The notes under the pieces are model-generated. The model was not told where the DNA came from and did no database searches. It saw only the letters and a program-made list of their open reading frames with translations. A stretch of 64,000 nt of DNA from Apium graveolens (lineage: Eukaryota > Streptophyta > Magnoliopsida > Apiales > Apiaceae), in assembly GCF_009905375.1 (NCBI RefSeq), contig NC_133650.1:304083203-304147202 (forward strand). Reading direction: 5' to 3'. Positions 10,956-20,400 of this stretch are shown here, one piece after another (position 1 is the stretch's first letter; every line of letters begins with the position of its first letter). The position numbers and the translations under genes are program-made.

Positions 10956-11349
10956 CTCTTCAAACCCCATTGAGCGAGTTCTGAGAATATAAGAGAAATG
11001 TTTGTTACTGGAATTAGAATACTTAAGAGAATGGTGCCCTGCATAGGGACAACATGGAGCTTTTCAGAAATTTGTAACTATGAAGTGAAGAGACTTTGAT
11101 GGTGCATATTTCTACTGCCACTTAATGTGTAAACAGGTGAGTTATTTGAGGTCACCTCATAAGAGTATTCAAATTCGGCTATTGGATTATACAAATGCTT
11201 ACCGAGTCTGTTTTTTATCGTATGTTCAGCTTCAGTAACATATTTTTCAGAAATTAAATCAACGTAGGTAAATTAGAAGGAGAAAAGGGAACCTGATATA
11301 TCTCACGCTTTTGATGTTTTTCCCCAATGTTTTATTCTCTCACCACCAA
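10956..11349. other. Gene-free spacer
   Basis: No recognisable coding sequence. Confidence 0.4.
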
Positions 11350-11958
11350 GTGTATACCATGCATGTCTCTTTCTTTTAGTCACAACTCTTCTGTTACAGC
11401 GAGTCTTAAAAATTCTGTTTCAGAATAAAATGCTACAGTTTTGATAACATATCTCAGGAAAAGAGGCTGAGACATATCCCAGCTTACCGTTTTCTTCAAC
11501 CATTCTAATATATATTTTCTTGCAGTATTTTGTTAGTATGAAACATTAAATCATGTCCACAATATTAATAGAGGCGCGTCCTGCTTATCACTGGATAATT
11601 GGTCGAGAATTGCTGCTGAATCTTCTGGTGCCCTATCATATCTTCCTATGCATCTTCTATACCTGTAATTCATATAGATGTTAAATTAGGTAACATATTA
11701 CTGGATGATAATAATGTATCTAAAATTTCAGATTGTGGAGCTTTGAGGTTGGTACTCATGGATTAAACCAAAGAAACTACATTAGTCTAGGGTACTTTAG
11801 GATACTTGGACCCTGAATACTTACATTCAGGCCAACTGACTGAAAAAAGTGATGTTTATAGTTTTGGATTTTTCCTTGCAGAGCGCTTTTAACAGGAAGA
11901 AAACCAATTTACATGGCTAATCCTGAGGAAGAAAGAAATCATGGCATATATTTGAGAA
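11350..11958 (+). pseudogene. Wall-associated-kinase-like kinase fragment (copy A)
   Basis: Broken pieces of a receptor-kinase catalytic domain in plus-strand order: DNWSRIAAESSGALSYL (from about 11590), then in a shifted frame ISDCGALRLVP, corresponding to the DFG region with F replaced by C, then [20 protein letters not shown] (11785-11850), VYSFGF and NPEEERNHGIYL. The [10 protein letters not shown] and SDVYSFG strings are hallmarks of the activation segment and subdomain IX of WAK/WAKL kinases, which sit in the plasma membrane and sense wall fragments. Several stops and frameshifts occur, and the N-lobe, extracellular region and C-lobe end are absent. The fragment runs straight into F-box sequence at about 12018 without an F-box motif between, so the two remnants are fused. 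The segment 11335-11380 is the empty-site paralogue of the solo LTR at 13182. Confidence 0.75.
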
Positions 11959-12017
11959 AAAAGTACTAAACATCCATATAAGAAACCAAATACTTATGCC
12001 ACAGTTTACCTTATCGC

Positions 12018-13135
12018 AACGAATATTTAATATATTTTGATAGTCAACCATATAGGAATTGTGCGAAATCAGAGTTTCTTTGCGGGCTTAATGATGTTAA
12101 GGTGCATGGTTGCTACAATGGAATAGTTTGTTATACCAAGCTTTACCAAAATCGCAAAGATCGTGGACTTATCTATCTCTGGAACCCTTTTGTTAGAAAA
12201 CTGAAGGTTCTTCCTAAGTTTCGAGAAAAGTGTTATTCTGGAGAAGCCAAAAAAGCTATTGGATTTTGGTTTGATAAGGAGAAAAACGACTACGAGGTTG
12301 CGAGAATTAGTTACACTGAAGTGGCATCTTCTGTTGATTTCTTTAGCCTAAGGAGTAATTCTTGGAAAACTATCAGTGATTCTTGTACAGGTGTCCATTT
12401 ATGCCCGATATTGGAGCACAATGTAGTGTACACTAAAGGAACATTGCTCTGGCTGGCAGAAGAAAGGTCAAGACACTGGAAGACTGTTTCGATAAATTTG
12501 AATATTGGCATGTTTCAAGAGGCGTTAATAGGTACTTCCTCCATCCCACTGGATTGTTTACATTACTTTTTGGCACGCTTTTCAATGCTCGTTTACAGTA
12601 TACTTCCATAATATTATTATTTTTTTTAATTCTGAAAAAAAGTTTCATGTTTAAACTTTTATTAAAAAAAAATTAAGAAAAAACATTATGAAACTATACT
12701 TTATTGAAGCCTCAAAATACGTGCAAACAGTGTACGTAAACTATCCAGCGGGACAGAGGGAGTAATAATTTTCAGCCTTCAGGTTTATGGTATCTTAAGG
12801 AAGTCGACGCTAATTCTCTTGTTATCTTCAGCACGAATGGTCTTCGTTGTGTTTGTATGGCGAAAGTAGATGATGAGATTCTTCAATTGTTATATACAGA
12901 TGTGAATGAGAGTCCTAGTAATTACTTTTGTCTGTTAGGTTTCAGAAATAACGGTGAAGCTATCGTTCGTATAAGCAAATTTACTCGGATTCAACAACCC
13001 AGAAATTTGATAGTTTCATATGATTTTGGTGCCAATCAGTTGATTGATTTTTTTTAACCAGCGAAAGTTCGTTCTCTGCCTATCCTTTTGTTGAGACTCT
13101 TGTGCTCCTAGATGAGAGATGAGAGATGAGAGTGA
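12018..13135 (+). pseudogene. F-box/FBA protein pseudogene (copy A)
   Basis: The best F-box-associated remnant in the window. A single frame (ATG at 12102; continuous upstream sequence from about 12018) reads CYNGIVCYTKLYQNR, LIYLWNPFVRKLKVLPKF, IGFWFDKEKNDYEVARISY and GTLLWLAEE, the standard order of the FBA_1 domain (WNP, GF..D, Y.V). The N-terminal F-box that would bind SKP1 is missing. A Stowaway MITE (12535-12762) interrupts the frame; after it coding similarity resumes with LKEVDANSLVIF and runs through FGANQLIDFF, where the short T-run at 13048 gives a stop. In copy B that run has one more T and the frame continues to a natural-looking end. Copy A lacks the TGA that copy B has near 57355, so the copies have decayed differently. 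Confidence 0.8.
12535..12762. mobile_element. Stowaway-type MITE in the F-box gene (copy A)
   Basis: 228 bp. The left end CTTCCTCCATCCC and right end (reverse strand) CTCCCTCTGTCCC match the Stowaway/Tc1-mariner terminal consensus, with a TA target duplication on each side (12533-12534, 12763-12764). The terminal repeats extend into GGATTGTTTAC and GTAAACTATCC. It ends the 12102-12611 frame prematurely. No coding capacity. Confidence 0.9.
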
Positions 13136-13181
13136 CATGAATGTGTTTGGATGACATTTTATTCTCCCCCAACCAAATATA

Positions 13182-14245
13182 TGTTAGAAAATGGAAATTT
13201 GAGAACACGTGTAATATATCTTCTTAACGTAATTTCCGGTTAATAACAAGTGGAGGTTGTTCCTTGCTATAAGGACACTAATTTTCATATTTTGATCTAA
13301 GACATTTTCTTAGTGAAATCCATGTAGAAATAAGAGCAAGAATGCTTATTTGTACAAGAGTTATTTCGGTTTTAGCTGAGAAGCATATTTTGAAATTTAT
13401 GCAATGTTCAGGACCTGAAGCTAGAGGTCATGTGCTGAGATAAGTTTTTGCAATGTTCAGGGCCTGAGGTTGGAAGCTCAGGACCTGATGGTATGCTGAA
13501 AACGTTTCTGGAATGTTCAGGGCCCGAGGCTAGATGTTCAGGTCCTGAGGTGCTGAAAAGTTTTGTTTTGTTTAGGGCCTGAGGCTTATGCTCAGGTCCT
13601 GAACTGGAAACCAATTGCTAAAACTATATAAACATGTTTTGTATAAATAAGTATATTATATATTAATATTTGAGTGAGGATTATTATTATTTTAATAATA
13701 ATTATAATAATTAGACTCTTATACAATATATAATATATCAGAATACATACGTTACTTTTGTAGAAAAGAGCAAAAATTGAAGTGTGTGAAAATCTGAGAG
13801 GGAGATAGATTGGGGAAAATAGATAGAAACCCTTGAACATCATCTCTCTCGCTCTCTCCCACATATACATACATATATTCATTGATTTTCTTGGTGAATT
13901 GAGGTGCTGGTCGTTGTTGAGCCTTCTCGTATCTGTGAACGGATCGCTCTGAGTTGTTTTATCCTGGAAGTGATATTGTGGCAACCCATCACAGCATAGG
14001 TGGGGCAATAATCTCTTCAAGAACAGTCAAGTCTTCTTGAGAGCTTGGCGACTCACCTGATTCTCTAATTCTGATAAAGCTTCATAGAGCTAAGTGATTT
14101 TCTCTAATTTCTTGTCAATTTGGTCTCTAATTATATATTGTTTGTGCCTTCGTGTTTGTTTCGTTACTTGGTTGAATTTTCTTGTTCATGTTAATTTGTT
14201 ATATATAATTTTCCCATTGTTACGCGTATAGTAATATTCCCAGCA
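13182..14245 (-). mobile_element. Solo LTR, 1,064 bp (copy A, unit 1)
   Basis: Read on the minus strand it starts TGCTGGGAATATTAC (TGTTGGG in the other unit) and ends TTCTAACA. Flanks are ATATA (13177-13181) and ATACA (14246-14250); in unit 2 the right flank is exactly ATATA. The flanking sequence (ATTTTATTCTC... and ...TACCATATTTATGTC) matches the uninterrupted paralogue at 11335-11370, giving an empty site. No internal retroelement sequence is attached, so this is a recombination-derived solo LTR. Minus-strand frames at 13408-13614 and 13592-14020 are LTR sequence, not genes. Confidence 0.75.
13408..13602. repeat. Array of palindromic TCAGGNCCTGA motifs in the solo LTR
   Basis: About seven close variants of the 11-bp palindrome TCAGG-N-CCTGA occur within 195 bp (near 13408, 13457, 13480, 13518, 13540, 13571 and 13591) at uneven 23-49 bp spacing. 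The same array is in the other LTR copies (17271-17478, 58569-58763, 62432-62638). On the minus strand it reads as repeated SGPEH, which I regard as incidental. Confidence 0.75.
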
Positions 14246-14250
14246 ATACA

Positions 14251-14883
14251 TACCATATTTATGTCTCTTTCTTTTAGTCACAACCAGGGATGGATCTAAA
14301 AATATTTACTTCGTGGTGCACCGAGTAAATTTTGGATGACACCCTCTTGTTTTATTTATTTTAATGTGGGCAATTTAATATGATCTTAAAAAAAAATTAA
14401 TGGTTAAGAAACGTAAAAAAATTATTTAGGGAGGACGCGTGTTCTTCGATGGCCCTTTACTAGAATCTCCCCCGATCAGAACTCTTTGGTGAGTCTTAAG
14501 ATTTTGTTTGAGAACAAAATGCTGCAATTTTGGAAATGCCTCAAGAAACTATAATCCATTTTTAATCGTTCACATGATTTTGTGTTAAATTTTGCACAGT
14601 AACATTTAAAGTGAGCTTACTAATAAATTTAAGCCTAGAATTTTCGTTAATTGAGATTTGTTTAATAGACAAACCAGAAAAATATAAAAATTTATTTTGC
14701 TAAAGTGAGGTGCTGCTGAAGATGCTCATGCTCTTATCATATGGCCAAATTCCTAGCTACCTTTATACTGGATGAATGCACTTCATTTACAGTAATTATG
14801 GACTACTATTGTCATCCTGCCTTTGTTGGATGAATGAAACATATATTAAAGAAGGGTTCGTTCCATAGCAAATATTGTTAATA
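14251..14883 (+). pseudogene. Second wall-associated-kinase-like fragment (copy A, unit 1)
   Basis: Homologous in patches to 11355-11640: the stretch containing ATGTCTCTTTCTTTTAGTC, the region around 14490-14550 (AACAAAATGCTGCA compared with AATAAAATGCTACA at 11425) and GGTGCTGCTGAAGATGCTCA at 14708, which corresponds to the IAAE..GALSYL part of the kinase. Reading frames are broken. The homology identifies it as a relic, not any coding capacity. A hAT-like MITE interrupts it, and the copia LTR at 14889 cuts it on the right. Confidence 0.45.
14287..14474. mobile_element. Probable hAT-type MITE, 188 bp
   Basis: Present here but absent from the paralogous kinase fragment near 11385. The left end CAGGGATGGATCTA and the reverse of the right end CGGGGGAGATTCTAG are imperfect inverted repeats. 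The flanks GTCACAAC and ATCAGAAC could be a decayed 8-bp target duplication (two mismatches). Further copies at 18155-18342, 59445-59633 and 63316-63503. Confidence 0.45.
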
Positions 14884-14888
14884 GTTGA

Positions 14889-14914
14889 TGTTGGCACAAT
14901 GTAAACAATATACA

Positions 14915-14948
<34 letters not shown>

Positions 14949-15234
14949 TTGTGTATGACTAGAGAAAAACAAATATTTTGCTGAACTACTATTTTTTATT
15001 ATGTTAAAGCGATTACAATATATAATGAAAAACAATAAGAAAGTGACTCCTAGGATCTGGAAAACTGAAAGTCCTAAACAAACTCAAACATTAACATCTT
15101 ATTTTGTAATGCTCCTATTTTATCTCGTTATGCTCACCAGAAACTGAAGACTCGGACAACATTAAGCACACACTAAACTAACAACTATCAACTAGAGTTC
15201 ATGAATAAGGACAAGTTAAAATTAAATTCCAACA
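14889..15234 (-). repeat. 3' LTR of the minus-strand copia element (copy A, unit 1)
   Basis: On the minus strand it begins TGTTGGAATTT and ends GTGCCAACA, so TGTTGG/CCAACA are perfect terminal inverted repeats. The polypurine tract AAGGGGGAGT lies just upstream on that strand (15235-15244). A TA/TG microsatellite (14914-14958) is inside. Confidence 0.8.
14914..14958. repeat. (TA)n(TG)n microsatellite
   Basis: Alternating TA then TG units. Lengths differ among the four copies (18790-18832, 60073-60118, 63951-63990), as expected of a slippage-prone repeat. Confidence 0.9.
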
Positions 15235-15243
15235 AACTCCCCC

Positions 15244-17090
15244 TTAATCTAAACTTTTCTGAATGCATTTTTTTACTCCAAGCAGATTCCTTATAATTTC
15301 AAATTTAACATAGGTCAGGGCTTTGGTGAGAGAATCTGCCCTTTGTTCTTCAGTACACATGTGCTTCACAATTATTTCCCCATTCTCCACGCATTCACAT
15401 ATAAAATGATACCAAATATCTATGTGTTTGCTTCTACCGTGAAACACCGGATTTTTAGCCAAGTCTATTGCAGACTTATTGTTAATAAACAACGTAACTG
15501 GACCAATGTCTTGTTCAGTAACTCGAGACAACAGTTTTCCCAACCAAATAGCCTGACAAGCCGCTGCAGTACCCGCCATGAACTCGGCCTCACAGGATGA
15601 GAGTGCCACATATTTCTGTTTATGTGAGGCCCATGTTATCAAGCTTTTATTGAGGTAGAAGACCATCCCCCCGGTGCTTTTTCTGTCTTCCACATTACCA
15701 GCAAGATCGCTTTCTGAGTATCCGACCAAAACTTCATTGTCACTGTCCCGTGAGTAGATTAAACCGAAATCCAATGTCCCTTTTACATAGTGAAGTATAA
15801 GTTTTGCTGCAGCCTGATGTAGAAGAGTTGGTCTCTCCATAAACCTACTCACAATGCCCACATAATATGCTATATCAGGTCTGGTGTGGACAAGATATCT
15901 CAAACCTCCGATTATACTTTTAAACTTAGTAGAGTTGACTTCTTTTTTGCCTTCGTCTTTGTTGATGATTTCCTTGGGATGCATCGGAACTTTAGTCGGG
16001 CTGCAGTACAACATACCAGCTTTGTTAAGAATTTTCTTCTCGTACCCCGTCTGTTTTGGTTGAATATATCCATTTCCCTGTTTAACTTCAATACCAAGAT
16101 AGTAATAGGTTAGCTTGCCTAAATCACACATATCAAACTTACTTGCCATTTGTTCCTTGAACTCTGTGATGGCTGCAATATTTGCTCCTATTAGGAGAAT
16201 ATCATCGACATAGATGCCAATTATTATCACTTCATTTCCCCTATTTTTTGTGTACACAGCCTGCTTATAAGCACACCTGACAAAGCCCAACTCCTCCAAA
16301 CATTTGTTCAATTTTGAGTACCAAGCCCTGGGAGCTTGACGAAGACCGTATAGAGCTTTTAAGGGTTTGTAAACAAGATGTTCTTGTCCTGGTTTGACAA
16401 AACCTTCGGGTCGCCTAACATAGACCTCTTCCTTGATTTCCCCGTTCAAAAAAGCCGTTTTGACGTCAAGATGATGAACCTCCCAGTTCCCTTTTGCAGC
16501 ATGAGCAAAGCAGTAGGCTTATTGTCTCAATTCGCATGACTGGTACAAAAACCTCATCGAAGTCTATGCCTTATTTCTGTACACATACTTTGGCTACAAT
16601 CCTTGCTTTATATTTAATAATATTTCCGTTTGCATCTCGTTTAATCTTGTATATCCATTTCAGATCAATGGGTTTTCGACCTTGAGGCAGCTCTGTTAAC
16701 TCCCACTCCCAGGTTCCATTTCTCTCTACTGCATCCATTTCAATTTCCATAGCTTTCTTCCATTCAGCTCCCCTAGCTGCTTAGTTTAATTTGCTGGCTC
16801 ATCTAACCCTATTAGATACAATTCTTCACTTTCCAAATCAATGGGTTCAGTTTCACCGTAAATCTCACTTAGTGGCATGTACCTTCGAGGTTCATCATCA
16901 GATTCTGAGCTCGATATGGACCTATTAGAGTTTGAACTGCCCCCTATTGGCATTTCTCTCCCAGAGACTGAGCTAGACATACTTGGGCTTTGCACATCAC
17001 TTGCAGCAGTGCTACTGTGGTTGTCATTTGAGGCTGATAATCTTGTTCCGGAGTTATCAGTTTCTTCCCATACTTCATCACCTTCACTTG
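15244..17090 (-). pseudogene. Ty1/copia pol remnant: reverse transcriptase-RNase H (copy A)
   Basis: A 401-codon frame ends at 15244. It contains the RT palm ([16 protein letters not shown], then YVDD near 16202-16213, then LGIEVKQ) and the copia RNase H (YSESDLAGNVEDRKSTGG, SSCEAEFMA, NKSAIDLAKNP, EEQRADSLTKAL). Upstream, in shifted frames, are DFDEVFVPVMRIETI, LKWIYKIKRDANG and the acidic serine-rich linker near 16786-17080 that normally sits between integrase and RT. A stop replaces a codon in the RT N-terminus near 16570, and further frameshifts lie near 16505 and 16786. Gag, protease and integrase are missing: the left end of the element is joined at 17090/17091 to the interior of another solo LTR. 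A dead partial element; the RNase H-containing frame is nevertheless long and well conserved. Confidence 0.9.
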
Positions 17091-18115
17091 ACGTAATTTC
17101 TGGTTAATAACAAGTGGAGGTTGTTCCTTGCTATAAGGACATAAACTTTCATATTGGGATCTAAGATATTTTCTTAGTGAAATCCATGTAGAAATAAGAG
17201 CAAGAACGCTTATTTGTACAAGAGTTGTTTCGATTTTAGTCGAGAAGCATATTTTGAAATTTATGCAATGTTCAGGACCTGAGGCTAGAGGTTCAGGACC
17301 TGATGATGTTCTGAGATAAGTTTCTGCAATGTTCAGGGCCTGAGGTTGGAAGCTCAGGACCTGATGGTTTGCTGAAAACATTTCTGGAATGTTCAGGGCC
17401 CGAGGCTAGATGTTCAGGTCCTGAGGTGCTGAAAAGTTTTGGTTTGTTTAGGGCCTGAGGCTTATGCTCAGGGCCTGAACTGGAAACCAATTGCTAAAAC
17501 TATATTAACATGTTTTATATAAATAAGTATATTAAATATTAATATTTGAGTGAGGATTATTATTATTTTAATAATAATAATAATTAGGCTCTTATACAAT
17601 ATATAATAGATCAGATTACACACGTTACTTTTGTAGAGAAGAGCAAAAGTTGAAGTGCGAAAATCTAAGAGGGAGATAGATTGGGGAAAATAAATAGAAA
17701 CCCTTGAACATCATCTCTCTGGCTCTCTCCCACATATACATACATATATTCATTAATTTTATTGGTGAATTGAGGTGTTGATTGTTGTTGAGCCTTCTCG
17801 TATCTGTGAACGGATTGCTCTAAATTGTTTTATCATGTAAGTGATATTGTGGCAACCCATCACAGTGTAAGTGGGGCAATAATCTCTTCAATAATAGTCA
17901 AGTCTTCTTGAGGGCTTGGCGACTCACCTGATTCTCTAATTCTGATAAAGCTTCATAGAGCTAAGTGATTTTCTCTAATTTCTTGTCAATTCGGTCTCTA
18001 ATTATATATTGTTTGTGCCTTCATGTTTGTTTCGTTACCTGGTTGAATTTGCATGTTCATGTTAATTTGTTATATATAACTGTCTCATTGTTGCGCGTAT
18101 AGTAAATTCCCAACA
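17091..18115 (-). mobile_element. Solo LTR, truncated (copy A, unit 2)
   Basis: Same LTR as 13182-14245, missing the 45 bp at its plus-strand left end. Starts TGTTGGGAATTTAC on the minus strand and is followed on the plus strand by the intact flank ATATA (18116-18120). It carries eight TCAGGNCCTGA-type motifs between 17271 and 17478. Confidence 0.75.
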
Positions 18116-18762
18116 ATATATACCATGTTTATGTCTCTTTCTTTTAGTCACAACCAGGGGTGGATCTAAAAATATTTACTTCGTGGTGCACCGAGTAAAT
18201 TTTGGATGACACCCTATTGTTTTATTTATTTTAATGTGGGCACTTTAATATGTTCTTAAAATTTTTAATGGTTAAGAAACGTAAAAGAATTATTTAGGGA
18301 GGACGCGTGTTCTTCGATGGCCCTTTACTAGAATCTCCCCCGATCAGAACTCTTTGGTGAGTCTTAAGATTTTGTTTGAGAACAAAATGCTGCAATTTTG
18401 GAAATGTCTCAGGAAACTATAATCCATTTTTAATCGTTCACATGATTTTGTGTTAAATTTTGCACAGTAACATTTAAAGTGAGCTTACTAATAAATTTAA
18501 CCTTAGAATTTTCGTTGATTGAGATTTGTTTGATAGACAAACCAGAAAAACATAAAAATTTATTTTGCTAAAGTGAGGTGCTGCTGAAGATGCTCATGCT
18601 CTTATCATATGGGCTTATCATATGGCCAAATTCCTGGCTACCTTTATACTATCACTTCATTTACGGTAATTATGGACTACTTTTGTCATCCCGCCTTTGT
18701 TGGAAGAATGAAACATATATTAAAGAAGGGTTCATTCCATAGCAAATATTGTTAATAGTTGA

Positions 18763-18791
18763 TGTTGGCACAATGTAAGCAATATACAATT

Positions 18792-18824
<33 letters not shown>

Positions 18825-19121
18825 TTGTGTATGACGGGAGAAAACAAGTATTTTGCCAAACTACTATTTTTTATTATGTTAAAGCAATTACAATATATAA
18901 TGAAAAACAATAAGAAAGTGACTCCTACAAACTAAACTAGGATGTGGAAAACTGAAAGTCCTAAACAAACTCAAACATTAACATCTTATTTTGTAATGCT
19001 CCTATTTTATCTCGTTATGCTCACCAGAAACTGAAGACTCGGACAACATTACGCACACACGAAACTAACAACTATCAATTAGAATTCGTGAATAAGGACA
19101 AGTTAAAATTAAATTCCAACA
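18763..19121 (-). repeat. copia LTR plus polypurine stub (copy A, unit 2)
   Basis: Second copy of the 14889-15234 LTR, with TGTTGG/CCAACA ends, followed at 19122-19147 by the polypurine tract and about 13 bp of pol end before similarity to unit 1 stops. Confidence 0.75.
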
Positions 19122-19199
19122 AACTCCCCTTTAATCTAAACTTTTCAAAATTACATATAACCGACACAATTTCAAGCGATTAAGACAGACGAAATTTCT

Positions 19200-19620
19200 T
19201 ATTCTTCTCCTTTCACAATTAAATTTAAATTATTTTCATTTTTTTTGATTTTTTAAAGTAATTAAATTTGAAAATTCGAATTAAGTGATAAAAAAAGGTA
19301 AAATAAAAATTTTTTTAAAAAAATTCAGAAAAAATGTAGGAAAATAAAAAATTTGAGAAAAAAATATTATAATTTTTTGACTAAATTTATATTAATTTTA
19401 ATTTTTTATTATTTTTTGAAGTAATTTAAATATGAAAATTAGAGTAAGTAATGAAAAAAGGAAAAATAAAAAAATATTTTCAAAAAATTCCAGAAAAAAA
19501 TGTTCAAATTATTTTTTTAGAAAATAAGCTGTGTAATTTTTTTGACAAAATTTATATTATTTTCAATTTTTTATAAATTTTTTAAGTAATTTATATTTGA
19601 AAATTCGAAAAAAGAGGTTG
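19200..19620. repeat. AT-rich tandem repeat, ~165-bp period, about 2.5 units
   Basis: The block AAGTAATT...GAAAATT recurs at about 19255, 19420 and 19580, each time preceded by TTTTTTATTTTTT-like sequence and followed by AAAAAAGG or a similar run. Substitution-rich but clearly periodic. No coding potential. Confidence 0.7.
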
Positions 19621-19638
19621 GTAAGAATGCATTTAATG

Positions 19639-19823
19639 CTCCTTCCGCAATGATTCATTGCGGAAGGAGGTAGTTGAAGTTGCATTTATTGCTTCCGCAA
19701 TGAATCATTGCGGAAGGAGTATTCAATTTTCCAACCAACCAACGCGCCAATGACGCGCGAATTAGAAAAAAAATTCTCTCCTTCCGCAATGAATCATTGC
19801 GGAAGCATATACTTCCGCGGAAG
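19639..19823. repeat. Cluster of perfect palindromes sharing CTTCCGCAATGA arms
   Basis: Three near-identical palindromes: 19639-19669 (15-bp arms, centre T), 19692-19716 and 19781-19805 (12-bp arms CTTCCGCAATGA and TCATTGCGGAAG, centre A). A short fourth, CTTCCGCGGAAG, lies at 19812-19823. Any of them could form a hairpin. They interrupt the AT-rich tandem repeat and are more GC-rich than everything around them. Confidence 0.9.
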
Positions 19824-20341
19824 CAGTGAATTTTTTTATGTTTTTCTAAATAATTTTTTTTTGTGTCCCAGAAAAAATTATAAAAATTTTTAAAATTCAT
19901 TATAAATTTGATACCCTTTGTTGATTTTATATAAATTTTTGATATCATTTTTTAAAATTTTTTGAACATAAATATTGTTGATTTGACCTTCTATTTTGGT
20001 AAAATAAGTACGCTAAAAAAATAAAAAATAATAACAAATATAAAATTAATTTTAGAATAATTTATTTATGATTTAAAGTCCGGTTAGAAGAAAATAATAT
20101 ACAATTATGTATCAAAATATTTTAACACGTCATAACCACGAATGAAGTACTTTGAGTGTAAATTCTATCATATTTTTCGAAATAAAAAATTTTTACATTT
20201 AAATTTGAAATATAAATATGAATATAAATATATATTCAAATATAATAAATTAAATATTTATAAAGTGGGATTCTTATGTTCATATTTATATCTTTCGAAA
20301 AGTATTTTATAAATTTAGTAAAAATATATTTCATTATATAA
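19824..20341. other. AT-rich sequence without recognised features
   Basis: No coding sequence. 20342-20400 is a 59-bp match to 598-655 and is the left flank of the Ty3 element. Confidence 0.5.
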
Positions 20342-20400
20342 TACAATGGTCTGATCAGATGTCTCACTGGGCAACAATGCCATCGTTGTAGTAGTGATAG

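Larger units (their letters stand above)
1..18839. repeat. Large direct duplication, copy A
   Basis: This stretch recurs in the same orientation and order from 41203 to the window end. The offset is about 41,202 at the left edge, 41,205 near position 4,100 and 45,160-45,161 beyond 5,150; the jump is the CACTA element found only in copy B. Sampled stretches differ at about 1% of positions (for example four substitutions in the first 300 bp). Both outer boundaries lie outside the window, so the true unit length and whether it is a perfect tandem are not visible. Confidence 0.97.
17091..19147. repeat. Truncated tandem copy of 13227-15257
   Basis: Repeats, with a period of 3,864 bp, the solo LTR (minus its first 45 bp), kinase fragment, hAT-like MITE, copia LTR, polypurine tract and the last few pol codons, then diverges at 19147. 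Because the polypurine tract and pol stub are included, this is a duplicated block and not simply the 5' LTR of the copia element. Same arrangement in copy B from 62252. Confidence 0.8.

Noticed and set aside
13408..13614. Minus-strand frame with repeated SGPEH peptides, as a possible repeat protein
   Set aside because: It lies inside a solo LTR, the repeat is explained by the TCAGGNCCTGA palindromes, and the frame has no start context or conserved flanks.
13592..14020. 142-codon minus-strand frame as a small membrane protein
   Set aside because: Entirely inside the solo LTR, and its hydrophobic isoleucine run comes from an AT-rich stretch.
17091..19121. Reading the right 2-kb repeat as a simple 5' LTR of the minus-strand copia element
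   Set aside because: The repeat includes host kinase sequence, a MITE, a shorter true LTR with TGTTGG/CCAACA ends, and a polypurine tract on its far side, so it is a duplicated block.
19639..19823. Repeated palindromes as a CRISPR array
   Set aside because: Only three or four units, uneven spacing, plant genome and no cas genes. The units are self-complementary over their full length.
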